Assembly: GCA_964534275.1 (NCBI GenBank)
Contig: CAZHQG010000016.1
Location: 1-64,000 of the forward strand
Reading direction: 5' to 3'
DNA from: HRBIN30 sp964534275
GTDB taxonomy: Bacteria > Desulfobacterota > Binatia > HRBIN30
DNA: 64,000 nt
In this document: one piece after another, positions 8,767 to 18,815 of the stretch
Numbering within the stretch: the stretch's first letter is position 1
Layout: each line of letters opens with the position of its first letter
Program-made: the position numbers and the translations under genes
The notes under the pieces: generated by a model
What the model saw: only the letters and a program-made list of their open reading frames with translations
Database searches by the model: none
What the model was told of the DNA's origin: nothing

Positions 8767-9246
8767 ATGCAGCTCGAAGATGGGCGGAAACTCCGGATGC
8801 GGAGGGCACAGTGGCGGGACTTCGATGCGGTCGCTGCGCTGGTGGCGGAGTGCGCCGCAGGCGAATTGCCGCCCGACCGGCATACGAAGCGGCGGTTCCG
8901 CCGCATCGTACACGACCTGGGGAACGATCTTTATCTCGCCTTTGCCGAACAAGCGCTGGTGGGTCTCGTCCACATCGTCTACGTGCGGGAACTCGTGGCC
9001 CCGCGCCGTGCGGAGTTAGCCGCTTTACTGTTGGCTCCCGCCCTCAGGTGCCCGGAGGGTTATCGCTTGCTCGTGCAGTTTGCCTGTATGCGGGCACGCA
9101 AGCGAGATTGTGGTGTGATCATCGCACGGCTCCGTACGGTGCCCGCCGAGCTCGATGCGGTGTTGGCAGGGGTAGGTTTCGAGTCGCAGGGGGCGTGGGT
9201 CGCGTTGCGCCTCGAGCCCGATCGGCGTTTTGGGCAGGAGGTTTAA
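8767..9246 (+). CDS. Probable GNAT-family N-acetyltransferase
   Basis: A 159-aa protein whose layout resembles GNAT enzymes: an N-terminal MRRAQWRDFDAVAALV segment like the beta1-alpha1 region, a central GLVHIVYVREL strand pair, and a C-terminal 'LAGVGFESQGAWVAL' strand typical of the end of the fold. The acetyl-CoA loop (Q/R-x-x-G-x-G/A) is not clearly readable, so this is a fold-level guess. It ends two bases before the next ATG and carries that gene's ribosome-binding site, so it is co-transcribed with NAD-glutamate dehydrogenase. A later start at Met-11 is possible. Confidence 0.55.
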   Translation: MQLEDGRKLRMRRAQWRDFDAVAALVAECAAGELPPDRHTKRRFRRIVHDLGNDLYLAFAEQALVGLVHIVYVRELVAPRRAELAALLLAPALRCPEGYRLLVQFACMRARKRDCGVIIARLRTVPAELDAVLAGVGFESQGAWVALRLEPDRRFGQEV

Positions 9247-9248
9247 CC

Positions 9249-12200
9249 ATGGCAGAGCTTTCGAAGGCGATTGCCCGGCTCATGGCAGAGCGTTCTCAAC
9301 AGCCCCAGCAGCAGGAGGGTTCTGCTGCTGGCCGCGAGGACCCGCCAAAACTCCGCCAGGTTCTGGAGTCCTTGCGCGCTCGGGTGGCTCCGGGAGAGCG
9401 TGTCTTGGTGGAAGGAATGGTGCGCCAGTGGCTCGAGCGATCCGGAGCCGATGTCCTGTCGGAGACGCCAGCGGAAGAACTGGTCGACCGCGTGTACGGC
9501 ATCTTTCGTTTTTTACAACAGCCAGCCAAGCAGGAACCGCGGGTAGAGGTCAGCACGGATCCGCAGATTGGCCGCGGCCTCGTGGTGCGTACGTGGATGC
9601 GCGACCGCCCGTTCATTGTCGACACCGTCCAGGAAGCACTGCGTGCTGCCGGAGCGGTGGTGCGCCGCTTGTGGCACCCGATCTTTACCGTCGAACGCGA
9701 CAGCGCGGGGGACGTGCGCGCGATCACCGTCGGCGCGGAGTTCGGCCAGCGCGAGTCGGTGCTGTACGCCGAAGTAGAGGGCGTTGCCGATGCCTTGGCT
9801 CTAGAAACGGCACTGCGCGAGCGGCTCGTAGCGGTCGTTTGGGCCACGGACGACTACGGCGCCATGCGCAACAAGGCGGCCGAGATTGCCGATGAGCTAC
9901 GCACGGGTACGTTGCCGCGTCCGTGGTCGACCGGTGTCGATGAGTTTGCTGCCTTCCTCGATTGGCTTGGGGAGAAAAACTTCGTGTTCCTCGGGTATCG
10001 CGAGTATGCATTTCACGGCCACGGTCGCGAGCGCGTTGCGCAAGTGCGACGCGGGACCGGCCTCGGCATCTTGCGCGCGGAGGAACGCTCGCAGTACTTC
10101 GAGCCGAAGCCGCTTCCGGAAGGTCTGCGCCGCCGGCTCAACGAGCCTCCCCTGTGGCTGATTTCCAAAACCAACGCCGAGAGCCCAATCCATCGCCGGG
10201 GGCACATGGACTACGTCGGTGTGAAACAGGTCGATTCCGCCGGTGTGGTAGTGGGCGAGCGCCGGTTCTTGGGTTTGTTCACTGCCCGGGCATACGCACA
10301 GGAGCCGATGACGGTGCCCCTGTTGCGCGTGAAATTGGTGCAGATTCTCGAACTCGAGGGCGCGGAGGAAGGCACGCACTCGTACAAGGAAATCGTGGGT
10401 TTGTTCAACAGCATGTCGCGCGTGGAGTTGCTTGCCTTGGCGCCGGAGCAACTGCGCGAAACCATCAAGGCGCTGCAAGCCGTGGAAGGAAGCGACGACA
10501 TTGCGGTGGTCCTCCACCCTGACCCGATTGCGCGAGGCGCGTTCGTGGTGGTGTCGCTTCCCAAAAGCCGCTTCTCGAACGAACTGGAGCGACAAGTGCA
10601 CGACCGCCTGCGAGCGCGTTTGGGAGATGTACTCGTGCTGGAAAGCCGGCTGGCGTTGGACGAACGGGACCACGTGCGGCTGCACTTTTTCCTGGCATCG
10701 CGTTCGGGAGAGTTGCGTCCGGTGGCGGCGAGCGAACTGCGCACCGAGATCGGTGGTTTGTTGCGCACCTGGGACGATCGCTTTCGTGCTGCCTTGGAAC
10801 AACGCTACCCGCGCGAGATTGCCCGCACCTTGGCGGCTCGGTACGCGCCGCGTTTCGACGACGCGTACCGGGCCGGCACCGACGTCGCCACCGCCGTGAT
10901 CGACGTTGCGCATCTCGAAACCGTGGCAGCTACAGGCATGCCGCAGGTGGACCTGCTGCCGGCCGAAGGCAGCCGCACGGCTCAAGGCGATGCACTGTTC
11001 AGACTGTACCTGCCAGGGCCTCCACTCGTGCTCAGCGATTTTTTGCCCCTGCTGGAAAACCTCGGTTTCCAAGTGCTCGCCCAAGATTTGAGCCTTGTGG
11101 AACTCGAGGGTGTCGGGCCCGTGCAAATTCACTCGTTCCCGGTGCGGGATGCACGCGGGATGCCCATTGCTGTGGAGGATATTGGCCCGCGAGTTCGGGA
11201 TGCGTTGCTTCTCTTGTACGCCGGCAAACTAGAGAACGACGTGCTCAATGTTCTTGTCCTGCGTGCCGGGCTCACATGGCGTCAGGTGGACATGTTGCGT
11301 GCTTACGCACACCACGCCCTGCAGCTCCGGTTGGGCGCGAGCCTTGAGGCAATTCTTCGTGCGCTCTCTCAAGCGCCTGCTTGTGCGCGCGCGTTGTGGG
11401 AGTATTTTGCGGCAAAGTTCGACCCGGAGCGAACCGAACCTGCGCGCACGCGTGCCGCCCAGGTGTTGCCGGAGCTCCAAGCCCGCTTCGAAGCAAGCTT
11501 GGAAGGGGTTCCCGGCATCGAGGAAGACCGATTGCTGCGGGGACTGTTCGCAGCCGTCCAGGCAACCGTACGCACCTCGTACTTTTTGCCTGAAAAAGAG
11601 CCAAGCGAGCCAATGGCGATCGCGCTCAAGTTTCACGGCACAGCGCTGCCAGGCCCCGGCCCGAAACCCCAATGGGAAACGTATGTGCACGCCCCACAAG
11701 TGGCGGGCATTCACTTGCGCGCCGCGAAGGTGGCGCGCGGCGGCATCCGCCTGAGCGACCGGACGGATTTTCGCAGCGAAATTTTGGCCCTCATGCTGAC
11801 GCAAGATGTCAAAAACGCAGTCATCGTTCCGGGCGGTGCGAAGGGTGGCTTTGTGGTCCGCGGTGCCCGCTCGCACCCGGCTTCTGTTGCTGAAGCTGCG
11901 GCTGCGTACCGAACCTTTATCGGGGCGTTGCTGGACGTGACCGACAACATCGTACGCGGCCGGGTGGAAACTCCGCAGCGGGTGCTCGCGTACGACGAGC
12001 CGGATCCCTACCTGGTCGTTGCCGCCGACAAGGGTACGGCAACGTTTTCGGACCTTGCAAACGAAGTGGCCACGAGCCGCGGATTTTGGCTCGGGGATGC
12101 ATTCGCGTCGGGAGGAAAACACGGGTACGACCACAAAAAGCAGGGGATTACGGCTCGTGGCGCGTGGGAATGTGTGCGCCGGCATTTTCACGACCTCGGC

Positions 12201-14141
12201 CGAAACGCGGACGAGGAATTCCTCGACGTGGTGGGCATTGGCGACATGAGCGGCGACGTGTTTGGGAACGGGATGTTGCTGTCGCGCCGGCTGCGCTTAC
12301 GCGCCGCCTTCGATCATCGCCACGTGTTTCTCGACCCGGACCCCGACCCGATGCGGTCCTACAACGAGCGCGAGCGCTTGTTCCGCGTCCCCCAATCCAG
12401 TTGGGCCGATTACAACCCCGAGCTGCTGAGCCGGGGCGGCGGAGTGTTTTCGCGCCACGCAAAGCGCGTACAACTTTCGCCGGAGGCCCGCGCGTTGCTG
12501 GGCTTGGAGGCGCGGGAGTATACCGGCGAGGAGCTAGTTCGAGCAGTGCTGCGGATGCCGGGAGACTTGTTGTGGAACGGTGGCGTCGGCACCTACGTGA
12601 AGGCGAGCGATGAGTCGCATGCCGACGCGAACGACCCGGGGAACGACAACGTGCGTGTGGATGCGCGCGAGCTGCGCGTGCGGGTCGTGGCCGAAGGGGG
12701 AAACCTGGGTTTCACCCAACGTGCGCGTGTGGAATTCGCTCTGCATGGTGGCGCAATCGACACCGACGCAATCGACAACTCGGCCGGAGTCGATATGTCC
12801 GACCACGAGGTAAACCTGAAAATTTGCCTCGGGCACGCCATGGAAGCTGGCCAACTGACGTTCGAGGAGCGGAATCGGCTCCTTGCCGACATCGAGCCCG
12901 AGGTGATCGCGCAAGTGCTGGCGCACAACCGCAGACAAGCACGGGTGCTGAGCATGGATCAGTGGCGTAGCCGCACGCGGCTGGAGGAGTTCCGCGAGCT
13001 GGTGGCGCAATTGGAAGCCGAAGGGCTCTTGGATCGGCGTACAGAACACCTACCCGATCGCGACCAGCTGCGAGCTCGTCGGCCAGTGTTTTTGGGGCTC
13101 ACGCGTCCGGAACTCGCCATCGTGCTTGCTCACACCAAGCGGTGGCTCCAGCGGGCATTGTTGGCCAGTGGCCTACCCGAAGACCCGTTTTTCGAATCGT
13201 ACTTGCGCGCGTACTTTCCCCAAGCGGTCGTCGATCGCTTTGGTTTGTTCGTGCGCAGCCACCCACTACGCCGAGAGATCATTGCCGTGGAGGTGGCGAA
13301 CTTGGTGATCGACCGCTTAGGAGTGACGTTTGTTCCTCGCCTGGTACGCGATACGGGAGCAAGCATCGAGGCGGTGGTCCGCGCTGTCTGCATCGTGGGG
13401 GCCGTGTTGGAATGGGATCGCTTGTGGCAGGAGTTCGAGACGCTTGGGTACGGCTTGGCGTGGGAAGGAGAGCGGGAAGCGCTGCTCGAAGTAGAGCGAG
13501 GCTTCGAACGAGCCGTCGCTTGGTACTTGGAGACGCAGCCAGCGGACGTGCCTGCCACGGACATGCGGGAGGCGCTCGCTCGGGCCACCGCAGACTTGTT
13601 CTCCGAGATCGACCAAGTGTTTCAGGGAGAAACCCGCAGCGAGTTCGATCGTGCGGTTGAAAATCTGGCAGCGAAAGGGGTCCCTCGGGACTTAGGAATG
13701 CGCATCGGTCTCTTGGCTCGTGCTGCCGAATTGTTCGACGTGGCTGAAATCGCCGCCGGCTTGGAACGAAACCCCTTGCTGGTTGCGCGCTCGTATTATG
13801 GAGTGCTGGAAGCGTTCTCTCTGTCGTGGTTACGGCAGGCCATGGCGGCGTTGCTTCCAGTCGACCGCTGGGAGCGCCGTGCGGTCAACGAAGTGCTGCG
13901 CGATTTGGACCGAGCCCACCGGAAGCTCACCGAACGCGTGTTGGCTTGCGAGCAATACGGCAGCACTGTGGAACAATGCCTGCTCGCTGCAGCCAAGGGA
14001 CAAGAGCGTGAACTCGAGGCGGTGCGATCGCTTGTGCGGGATGCACAGGCGGGCCGGCAACTCACGTTGGCGCAGGCGCTGGTCGTCACGAGGGAGCTGC
14101 TTCGCTTCGCCGAGCGAGGGGCTTCCGTCGAGGCAGCGTAA
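9249..14141 (+). CDS. gdhB: NAD-dependent glutamate dehydrogenase, large (~180 kDa) type
   Basis: A 1,630-aa protein of the bacterial NAD-GDH family that oxidises glutamate to 2-oxoglutarate and ammonia. The N-terminal ~700 residues carry the ACT-like regulatory domains. The dehydrogenase core includes GGIRLSDRTDFRSEI and the substrate Lys region VPGGAKGGFV (~830-870), then GDMSGDVFGNGMLLS of the nucleotide-binding region (~1000). The C-terminal helical domain is complete. The frame is open further upstream, through the GNAT-like gene, but GCAGGAGG before the ATG at 9249 fixes the start. Length is normal for the family. Confidence 0.93.
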   Translation: MAELSKAIARLMAERSQQPQQQEGSAAGREDPPKLRQVLESLRARVAPGERVLVEGMVRQWLERSGADVLSETPAEELVDRVYGIFRFLQQPAKQEPRVEVSTDPQIGRGLVVRTWMRDRPFIVDTVQEALRAAGAVVRRLWHPIFTVERDSAGDVRAITVGAEFGQRESVLYAEVEGVADALALETALRERLVAVVWATDDYGAMRNKAAEIADELRTGTLPRPWSTGVDEFAAFLDWLGEKNFVFLGYREYAFHGHGRERVAQVRRGTGLGILRAEERSQYFEPKPLPEGLRRRLNEPPLWLISKTNAESPIHRRGHMDYVGVKQVDSAGVVVGERRFLGLFTARAYAQEPMTVPLLRVKLVQILELEGAEEGTHSYKEIVGLFNSMSRVELLALAPEQLRETIKALQAVEGSDDIAVVLHPDPIARGAFVVVSLPKSRFSNELERQVHDRLRARLGDVLVLESRLALDERDHVRLHFFLASRSGELRPVAASELRTEIGGLLRTWDDRFRAALEQRYPREIARTLAARYAPRFDDAYRAGTDVATAVIDVAHLETVAATGMPQVDLLPAEGSRTAQGDALFRLYLPGPPLVLSDFLPLLENLGFQVLAQDLSLVELEGVGPVQIHSFPVRDARGMPIAVEDIGPRVRDALLLLYAGKLENDVLNVLVLRAGLTWRQVDMLRAYAHHALQLRLGASLEAILRALSQAPACARALWEYFAAKFDPERTEPARTRAAQVLPELQARFEASLEGVPGIEEDRLLRGLFAAVQATVRTSYFLPEKEPSEPMAIALKFHGTALPGPGPKPQWETYVHAPQVAGIHLRAAKVARGGIRLSDRTDFRSEILALMLTQDVKNAVIVPGGAKGGFVVRGARSHPASVAEAAAAYRTFIGALLDVTDNIVRGRVETPQRVLAYDEPDPYLVVAADKGTATFSDLANEVATSRGFWLGDAFASGGKHGYDHKKQGITARGAWECVRRHFHDLGRNADEEFLDVVGIGDMSGDVFGNGMLLSRRLRLRAAFDHRHVFLDPDPDPMRSYNERERLFRVPQSSWADYNPELLSRGGGVFSRHAKRVQLSPEARALLGLEAREYTGEELVRAVLRMPGDLLWNGGVGTYVKASDESHADANDPGNDNVRVDARELRVRVVAEGGNLGFTQRARVEFALHGGAIDTDAIDNSAGVDMSDHEVNLKICLGHAMEAGQLTFEERNRLLADIEPEVIAQVLAHNRRQARVLSMDQWRSRTRLEEFRELVAQLEAEGLLDRRTEHLPDRDQLRARRPVFLGLTRPELAIVLAHTKRWLQRALLASGLPEDPFFESYLRAYFPQAVVDRFGLFVRSHPLRREIIAVEVANLVIDRLGVTFVPRLVRDTGASIEAVVRAVCIVGAVLEWDRLWQEFETLGYGLAWEGEREALLEVERGFERAVAWYLETQPADVPATDMREALARATADLFSEIDQVFQGETRSEFDRAVENLAAKGVPRDLGMRIGLLARAAELFDVAEIAAGLERNPLLVARSYYGVLEAFSLSWLRQAMAALLPVDRWERRAVNEVLRDLDRAHRKLTERVLACEQYGSTVEQCLLAAAKGQERELEAVRSLVRDAQAGRQLTLAQALVVTRELLRFAERGASVEAA

Positions 14142-14774
14142 CCGTGGGAGCGTGCGAGGAGAGACCATGGTCGAGGTGCTGTTTTGCGGTACGGGCGATG
14201 CATTTTGCTCGGCCGGACAACTGCAAGCCGGGTACCTGTTGTGCGGGCAAGGAACACGCGTCCTGCTCGACTGCGGGGCGACCACCTTGGCCGCATTGCA
14301 CCGCCACGGAGAGGACGTTTCCGCCATCGACATGGTGGCACTCAGCCACTTGCATGGCGACCACTTCGGCGGCTTGCCGTTTTTGTTTTTGGAGTGGATT
14401 TATCAGTCGCGCCGCACCCGGCCACTCGAGGTTGTAGGCCCCCCAGGTACGGTAGAGCGGGTGGGTTCGTTATTCCGCACTCTGTACCGCGATGTCGGCA
14501 GTCGCCCACTCCCGTTTCCAGTGCACTATCGAGAAGTCCTACCTGAAGAGCACGTGAAACTTCCGGGTGGCTCTTTGCTGGCCTTTCGCGTGCCTCATCA
14601 GGAGCGAGAAGTCTCGCTCGGGTTCGATGTGTCGCTCGCAGGTTGCCGTGTGGTGTACTCCGGAGACACGGGCTGGACACCGGAGTTGCTCGACCGCTCG
14701 GCAGACGCCGATTTGTTCATTTGCGAGTGCAGCTTTTACGCCACGATTGTGCCGAACCACTTGGCGTACACGAC

Positions 14775-14780
14775 GTTGGC
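14775..14780. repeat. Target-site duplication, left copy (GTTGGC)
   Basis: GTTGGC immediately precedes the left inverted repeat; the same six bases follow the right end at 16847-16852. Only one copy belongs to the ancestral MBL gene. Confidence 0.9.
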
Positions 14781-16846
14781 CCAACTTCGCCGGTCTACCG
14801 GCCGATTTTGGCAGATTTGAGCGCTTCGGGGCTCGTAAGTCGTTGATTTTCCGTTGCGGCGGGCTTGGGGTGCAGAAAGTAGTGACTAAATTATGTCGGC
14901 TTTGTCTTGATAGCGAGGGACTATGTTGATACGCGTAGTGGCAAATGTACATCCGCAAAAGCACCCGCACCTACAAAGGCAAAACCTACACCAATTACCT
15001 CCTCGTCGAGTCCGTCCAGACCCCCAAAGGCCCACGCCAACGCACCATCTGCTCCCTTGGCAGTCTCAAGCCGGCTCCCAAAGAACACTGGCTTTCTCTG
15101 GCTCACAGGCTTCAGTCTGCCCTTGAAGGACAGCTTTCCCTGGATAGCCAAGCAATCGACCCGCTGCTCCTGGAACGCCTTAAGCGCCGGCAGACACGGC
15201 GCACCCGCAAGGCAAGGGGCGGCGGCGGGGAGTCAAGCTCGGTCATGGAGATCGATGCCGAGCGAGTGCAGGTGGAACAAGCGCGCGAAGCCGGGCCGGT
15301 GCATGTGGGGCATCAGCTTTGGCGGCAGTTGGGGCTGGAGGAGATTTTGAGCCGCGCGGGGCTGTCGAAGCGGGCGTGCATGTTGACCGAGGCGATGGTG
15401 TTGAATCGGTTGATCGATCCTCTCTCTGAGCATGCCATGCCCAAGTGGATGCGGCGCACGGCGCTGGGGGAGATTTTGGGGGTGGAGTTTTCCGGGCTTG
15501 ACGAGAATGCACTCTACCGAAACCTAGACCGCTTGTATCCGAATCGGGAGAGAATCGAACGGGAGCTGGCGGAACGGGAGAAGACGCTTTTTAACCTTGA
15601 GGACACGGTGTATCTGTACGATCTGACCTCGACGTACTTCGAGGGCGCGGGCAGAAAAAACTGCCAGGCCCGGCGGGGCTACTCACGCGACCGGCGGCCC
15701 GATTGCAAGCAGGTGGTGGTGGGGCTGGTGTTGGACCGGGATGGTTTCCCGAAGGCACACGAGGTCTTTGATGGAAACGTGCAGGACCGTGCCACCGTGG
15801 GGCAGATGCTTGAGGAGTTGGAGAAACGCACTGGCAGGAAGGGGGGTGCGACGGTGGTGGTGGACCGGGGGATGGCCTACGAGGAGAACCTCAAGGAGAT
15901 TCGCCACCGCGGGCATCACTACATTGTGGCGGGAGCGCAGCAGGAGAGGAATCAGTGGTTGGAGGAGTTCGAGAGCGAGCAGGGGTGGGAGGAGGTGCTG
16001 CGCACGGCTTCGCCCCGCAATCGGTTCCAGAAAAAGAGCCGGCTTGAGGTGAAGCGGCGGCAGAGCGGGGAGGAGGTCTACATTCTCTGTCGCAGTGAAG
16101 GTCGGCAGCAGAAGGATCGGGCCATCCGCGAGGCTCAGGAGCAGAAGCTGCTGGGAGACTTGCTGCGGCTGAAGCAGCGCGTGGACAAGGGGCAGTTGAA
16201 GAAGAGCGAGAAGATCCACCAAGCCATCGGCCGGCTGAAGGAGCGCTATGGGCGTGTGGCGCGCTATTACCGCATAGAGTACGACGCCGAGCAGAAGGTG
16301 CTTTGGTGGAGGGAGGAGGCAGAGAAGAAGGCGCTGGCCGAGAAGCTCGACGGCAGCTACCTGCTCAAGACCGACCGCCAGGACCTCACGGCCGAGGAGA
16401 TTTGGCGCACCTATATTCTGCTGACGCGAGTGGAACAGGCGTTTCGGGACCTGAAGAGTCCGCTGATGGAGCGGCCGATTTTCCACCAGCTGAAGCACCG
16501 CACCCAGACGCACATCTTTTTGTGCGTGTTGGCGTATCATCTGCTGGTGGCGATCGAGAAGCGATTTTTGGACCGGGGGATTCACACTTCCTGGTGGAGC
16601 CTGCGCCAGGAGCTGAGCACACACCAGGTGGTTACGGTGGTCTTGCCCACCACAGACGGCAGGGTGTTGAGGATCCGAAAGGGCACTGCCCCAGAGCCGA
16701 TCCATCGCGAGATCTACTCGACGCTTAAGATTCCGCTGGAGGTCATGAAGCCGGTGAAGAGCTGGCAGGAAGCCCCCCAGTAGTGACTGAAAAAAATGTA
16801 ACCCCCTAATAATCAGCCACTTTCGTCACAAAAGCGGCGAAGTTGG
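14781..16846 (+). mobile_element. IS1634-like insertion sequence, 2,066 bp
   Basis: Bounded by perfect 12-bp terminal inverted repeats (CCAACTTCGCCG at 14781-14792; CGGCGAAGTTGG at 16835-16846) and flanked by a 6-bp direct duplication, GTTGGC. It carries one full-length DDE transposase on the plus strand. Duplication length and transposase type fit the IS1634 group of IS4-like elements. The ends are undamaged and the host frame can be restored exactly, so the insertion looks recent and the element potentially active. Confidence 0.92.
14945..16783 (+). CDS. IS1634-family DDE transposase
   Basis: A 612-aa transposase filling the insertion sequence. The N-terminus MYIRKSTRTYKGKTYTNYLL with SVQTPKGPRQRTICSLG is characteristic of IS1634 transposases. 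The DDE triad is visible as YDLTSTYFEG (first Asp), TVVVDRGMAYEENL (second Asp) and the Y-(2)-R-(3)-E-(6)-K signature, read from YILLTRVEQAFRDLKSP (Glu). The basic region between them (KEKS-like, KKSEKIHQAIGRLKERYGR) is intact. No frameshift or internal stop, so it may be functional. Start ATG is the first good one inside the left end. Confidence 0.93.
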   Translation: MYIRKSTRTYKGKTYTNYLLVESVQTPKGPRQRTICSLGSLKPAPKEHWLSLAHRLQSALEGQLSLDSQAIDPLLLERLKRRQTRRTRKARGGGGESSSVMEIDAERVQVEQAREAGPVHVGHQLWRQLGLEEILSRAGLSKRACMLTEAMVLNRLIDPLSEHAMPKWMRRTALGEILGVEFSGLDENALYRNLDRLYPNRERIERELAEREKTLFNLEDTVYLYDLTSTYFEGAGRKNCQARRGYSRDRRPDCKQVVVGLVLDRDGFPKAHEVFDGNVQDRATVGQMLEELEKRTGRKGGATVVVDRGMAYEENLKEIRHRGHHYIVAGAQQERNQWLEEFESEQGWEEVLRTASPRNRFQKKSRLEVKRRQSGEEVYILCRSEGRQQKDRAIREAQEQKLLGDLLRLKQRVDKGQLKKSEKIHQAIGRLKERYGRVARYYRIEYDAEQKVLWWREEAEKKALAEKLDGSYLLKTDRQDLTAEEIWRTYILLTRVEQAFRDLKSPLMERPIFHQLKHRTQTHIFLCVLAYHLLVAIEKRFLDRGIHTSWWSLRQELSTHQVVTVVLPTTDGRVLRIRKGTAPEPIHREIYSTLKIPLEVMKPVKSWQEAPQ

Positions 16847-16852
16847 GTTGGC
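16847..16852. repeat. Target-site duplication, right copy (GTTGGC)
   Basis: Identical to 14775-14780 and directly adjoining the right terminal inverted repeat. Confidence 0.9.
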
Positions 16853-17121
16853 GGCGGTGCGGGATCGACTCCGAGCACGGCGTACAATCCTAACGCATCT
16901 AGGAAGAGACGTGCTGGCACGGCGGAACGAAGTAAACTTCGAGCTGGCACACGACGGCCTCAGAGTGAAGTTGCGATAGTTCCGGGATCCTGTGAGGCTG
17001 GCACCGCTACCTTGCTGCCCTCATACCTCCTAAATGCCTACGCGCCTGCCAGCTTGCAGGCTGGTCCTGTCGCCGCAGGGTGCCAACGCGTTGGTTGCAG
17101 TCGCAAAGCCCGGCTTGCGGG

Positions 17122-18561
17122 TCAAGGCACGCAGCTAAAGTCGGCAGGATTGATACCGGCAGCCATTAACGATTGCTTCAAGCGCGGATCGCGCCGCCCG
17201 CTCGTGTTTTGCTCGAAGCAGTCCACGCCCAGGTCCATGCCAGCTTGTCCCAGCGCGCAAGAGGAAAGCGAGGTCAGGTCGCTCGACGAACCGCAGCTTC
17301 CGAGTTTGAAGCCCAATCCACCAACGAAGGACTTTAACTGCACGAACGGAGCGAGCGTGCACTTGCTCGTTGGGGCAACGATCTTCCCGGTGCTGTTGGT
17401 GAGCTTGTTGTCGACGACACTCACGATCGTCGAGCAAGGCGTGGTGTACGAAGGTGTACAGGTGCCAGATCCGTCGATTTCGTTTGCCAGCTCGCACTTG
17501 GCCACCTTGTCTCCACAGGCGTGGAGTTTGTTCGCGACGAACGCAGCCACGGTTTTGCCTTGGCCTTGGAACTTTTTATGACAGCCGAACACCGTCGCTC
17601 GCGTTGCTGGCGTGCCAGGCGGAGTACCGTCGGGGGTCACATCGATGGTACCAAACACGGAGGAACCGGACCCACTGGTGCAGCCCCCGCCACCGGGATC
17701 CTTCCATGTGATGCAGTACTTCATGTCCACATCGAACGGGCCAACGTATCCGGGAGTGAGATAGCTTTCTTGCAGGGTCACGGTCTGCTCGGCAACCAAA
17801 TCGTTGCAACTGGTTCCCGTCTGGCCGACGCGAATTTCCACCTTGCCGTTGTTGCTATTCGATCCGCACGCTAGCGCCGACGCGTCGATTGCCAGACGGT
17901 CAGACGCGGAGATCGCGATCGTCCCGACAGAATTGAGGTTGCCGCTGCCATCTTGGGTCAGGGAAACCGTTTGGCTTGCCGGACGAGGCAATGCACCAAA
18001 CTGCGCACCGAGGCCGATGTTGTCCAAGAGTATTCCCGCCCGTGGCGCCACCGTGCCCACTTCTTGGTCTACGAAGGAGTCGATGAGGTTGCGGAGGCAA
18101 CTCATGAGACTTTGCAGGTCGCTCCCACCGCATCCCGACGGGTCCGAGCCGCAAAAGGGCAGGTTCGCCAAATGCAGGCCGCCTGGCCCCGTGGAACACA
18201 CGTTCGTGATTCCCATAGCCGTGCAGGCCAGCGTGACCTGATCGACAAACTTCTGTTGCGCTTTGAGGAGCCCTTGGCCGGGGGTGTTCAGCTTCGCGAT
18301 GCACGACGCGGTGGCGGTGTCGCGGCAGGACTTGGCATTCGCGTGGTCTAACTCCTCCATGAGCGCGCAGTTCAAAAGCTTTGTCGTGCACGAAAGCAGC
18401 AGGTTGCGGCGGGTCTTGGCATAAGCCTTTCCCTTTGCACTGAGCTTGGCTCGGCAAACTTGCGCAGCGGTCGCCTGCGGCGACAATGCCGCTCCTTCCG
18501 ACGGAAGCGCCGCGGCGATTGAGAAAGCCAAAACCGAAAGCAGAATGGCCGTGCGTGACAT
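17122..18561 (-). CDS. Secreted hypothetical protein with Cys-rich helical repeats
   Basis: A 479-aa protein of no recognised family. A signal peptide is clear (MSRTAILLSVLAFSIAAALP, probable cleavage after SEGAA). The N-terminal ~130 residues hold spaced cysteines in helical context (AQVCRAKL, LLLSCTTKLLNCAL, KSCRDTATASCIAKL). The middle is a beta-rich segment with a Gly/Ser turn (DPGGGGCTSGSGSS). The C-terminal part repeats the Cys-helix theme (FGCHKKFQGQGK, KLHACGDKVAKCELAN, LSSCALGQAGMD). Start at 18561 is supported by GGAGG seven bases upstream. Predicted extracellular or periplasmic; no catalytic motif seen. Confidence 0.75.
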   Translation of the reverse strand: MSRTAILLSVLAFSIAAALPSEGAALSPQATAAQVCRAKLSAKGKAYAKTRRNLLLSCTTKLLNCALMEELDHANAKSCRDTATASCIAKLNTPGQGLLKAQQKFVDQVTLACTAMGITNVCSTGPGGLHLANLPFCGSDPSGCGGSDLQSLMSCLRNLIDSFVDQEVGTVAPRAGILLDNIGLGAQFGALPRPASQTVSLTQDGSGNLNSVGTIAISASDRLAIDASALACGSNSNNGKVEIRVGQTGTSCNDLVAEQTVTLQESYLTPGYVGPFDVDMKYCITWKDPGGGGCTSGSGSSVFGTIDVTPDGTPPGTPATRATVFGCHKKFQGQGKTVAAFVANKLHACGDKVAKCELANEIDGSGTCTPSYTTPCSTIVSVVDNKLTNSTGKIVAPTSKCTLAPFVQLKSFVGGLGFKLGSCGSSSDLTSLSSCALGQAGMDLGVDCFEQNTSGRRDPRLKQSLMAAGINPADFSCVP

Positions 18562-18815
18562 GCTGAACCTCCGAGAATTGATTGGGAATTGACTGGAACA
18601 ATAAGGAGCAATCATGAACGAGCCCGAGTCAAGCAGGTTTTGCAGAGAAACGATTCCCCGCGATCGGAGTTTCCTCGAGACCGCGAGAGTCCGGTGCTTG
18701 TCGTGGGCCTCGGGTAGCAACTGGTTGGCTCGAGTTGCCCTTCCGGTGGCAACAGAAGAATGGAGTACGCACTGGAAGACCTTGCGCGCCCGCTTGCCCA
18801 GGAAAGCGAGCCTGG

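Larger units (their letters stand above)
14167..16979 (+). pseudogene. Metallo-beta-lactamase-fold (RNase Z-like) hydrolase, interrupted by IS element
   Basis: The 5' part (14167-14780) encodes an MBL-fold protein with SHLHGDHFGG (H-x-H-x-D-H), YSGDTGW and ECSFY. Within codon 205 the frame enters the insertion sequence and stops at 14820 after 13 foreign residues. The 3' part (16853-16979) reads AVRDRLRARRTILTHLG ... ELAHDGLRVKLR and stop. Removing 14781-16846 and one copy of the 6-bp duplication joins ACG-TTG-GC to G-GCG-GTG and gives an uninterrupted 247-codon frame (246 aa). The last metal-ligand His, in LTHL, lies beyond the insertion, so the truncated product is probably inactive. Confidence 0.93.

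Noticed and set aside
8811..9248. Upstream extension of the NAD-glutamate dehydrogenase frame to position 8811
   Set aside because: The added 146 residues are low-complexity Arg/Gly-rich and overlap the GNAT-like gene; GCAGGAGG before ATG 9249 decides the start.
14878..16788. AGTAGTGACT occurs at 14878-14887 and again at 16779-16788, flanking the transposase, and could be taken for target duplications
   Set aside because: The second copy overlaps the transposase stop codon, and the true ends are farther out: 12-bp inverted repeats with GTTGGC duplications that restore the host gene exactly.
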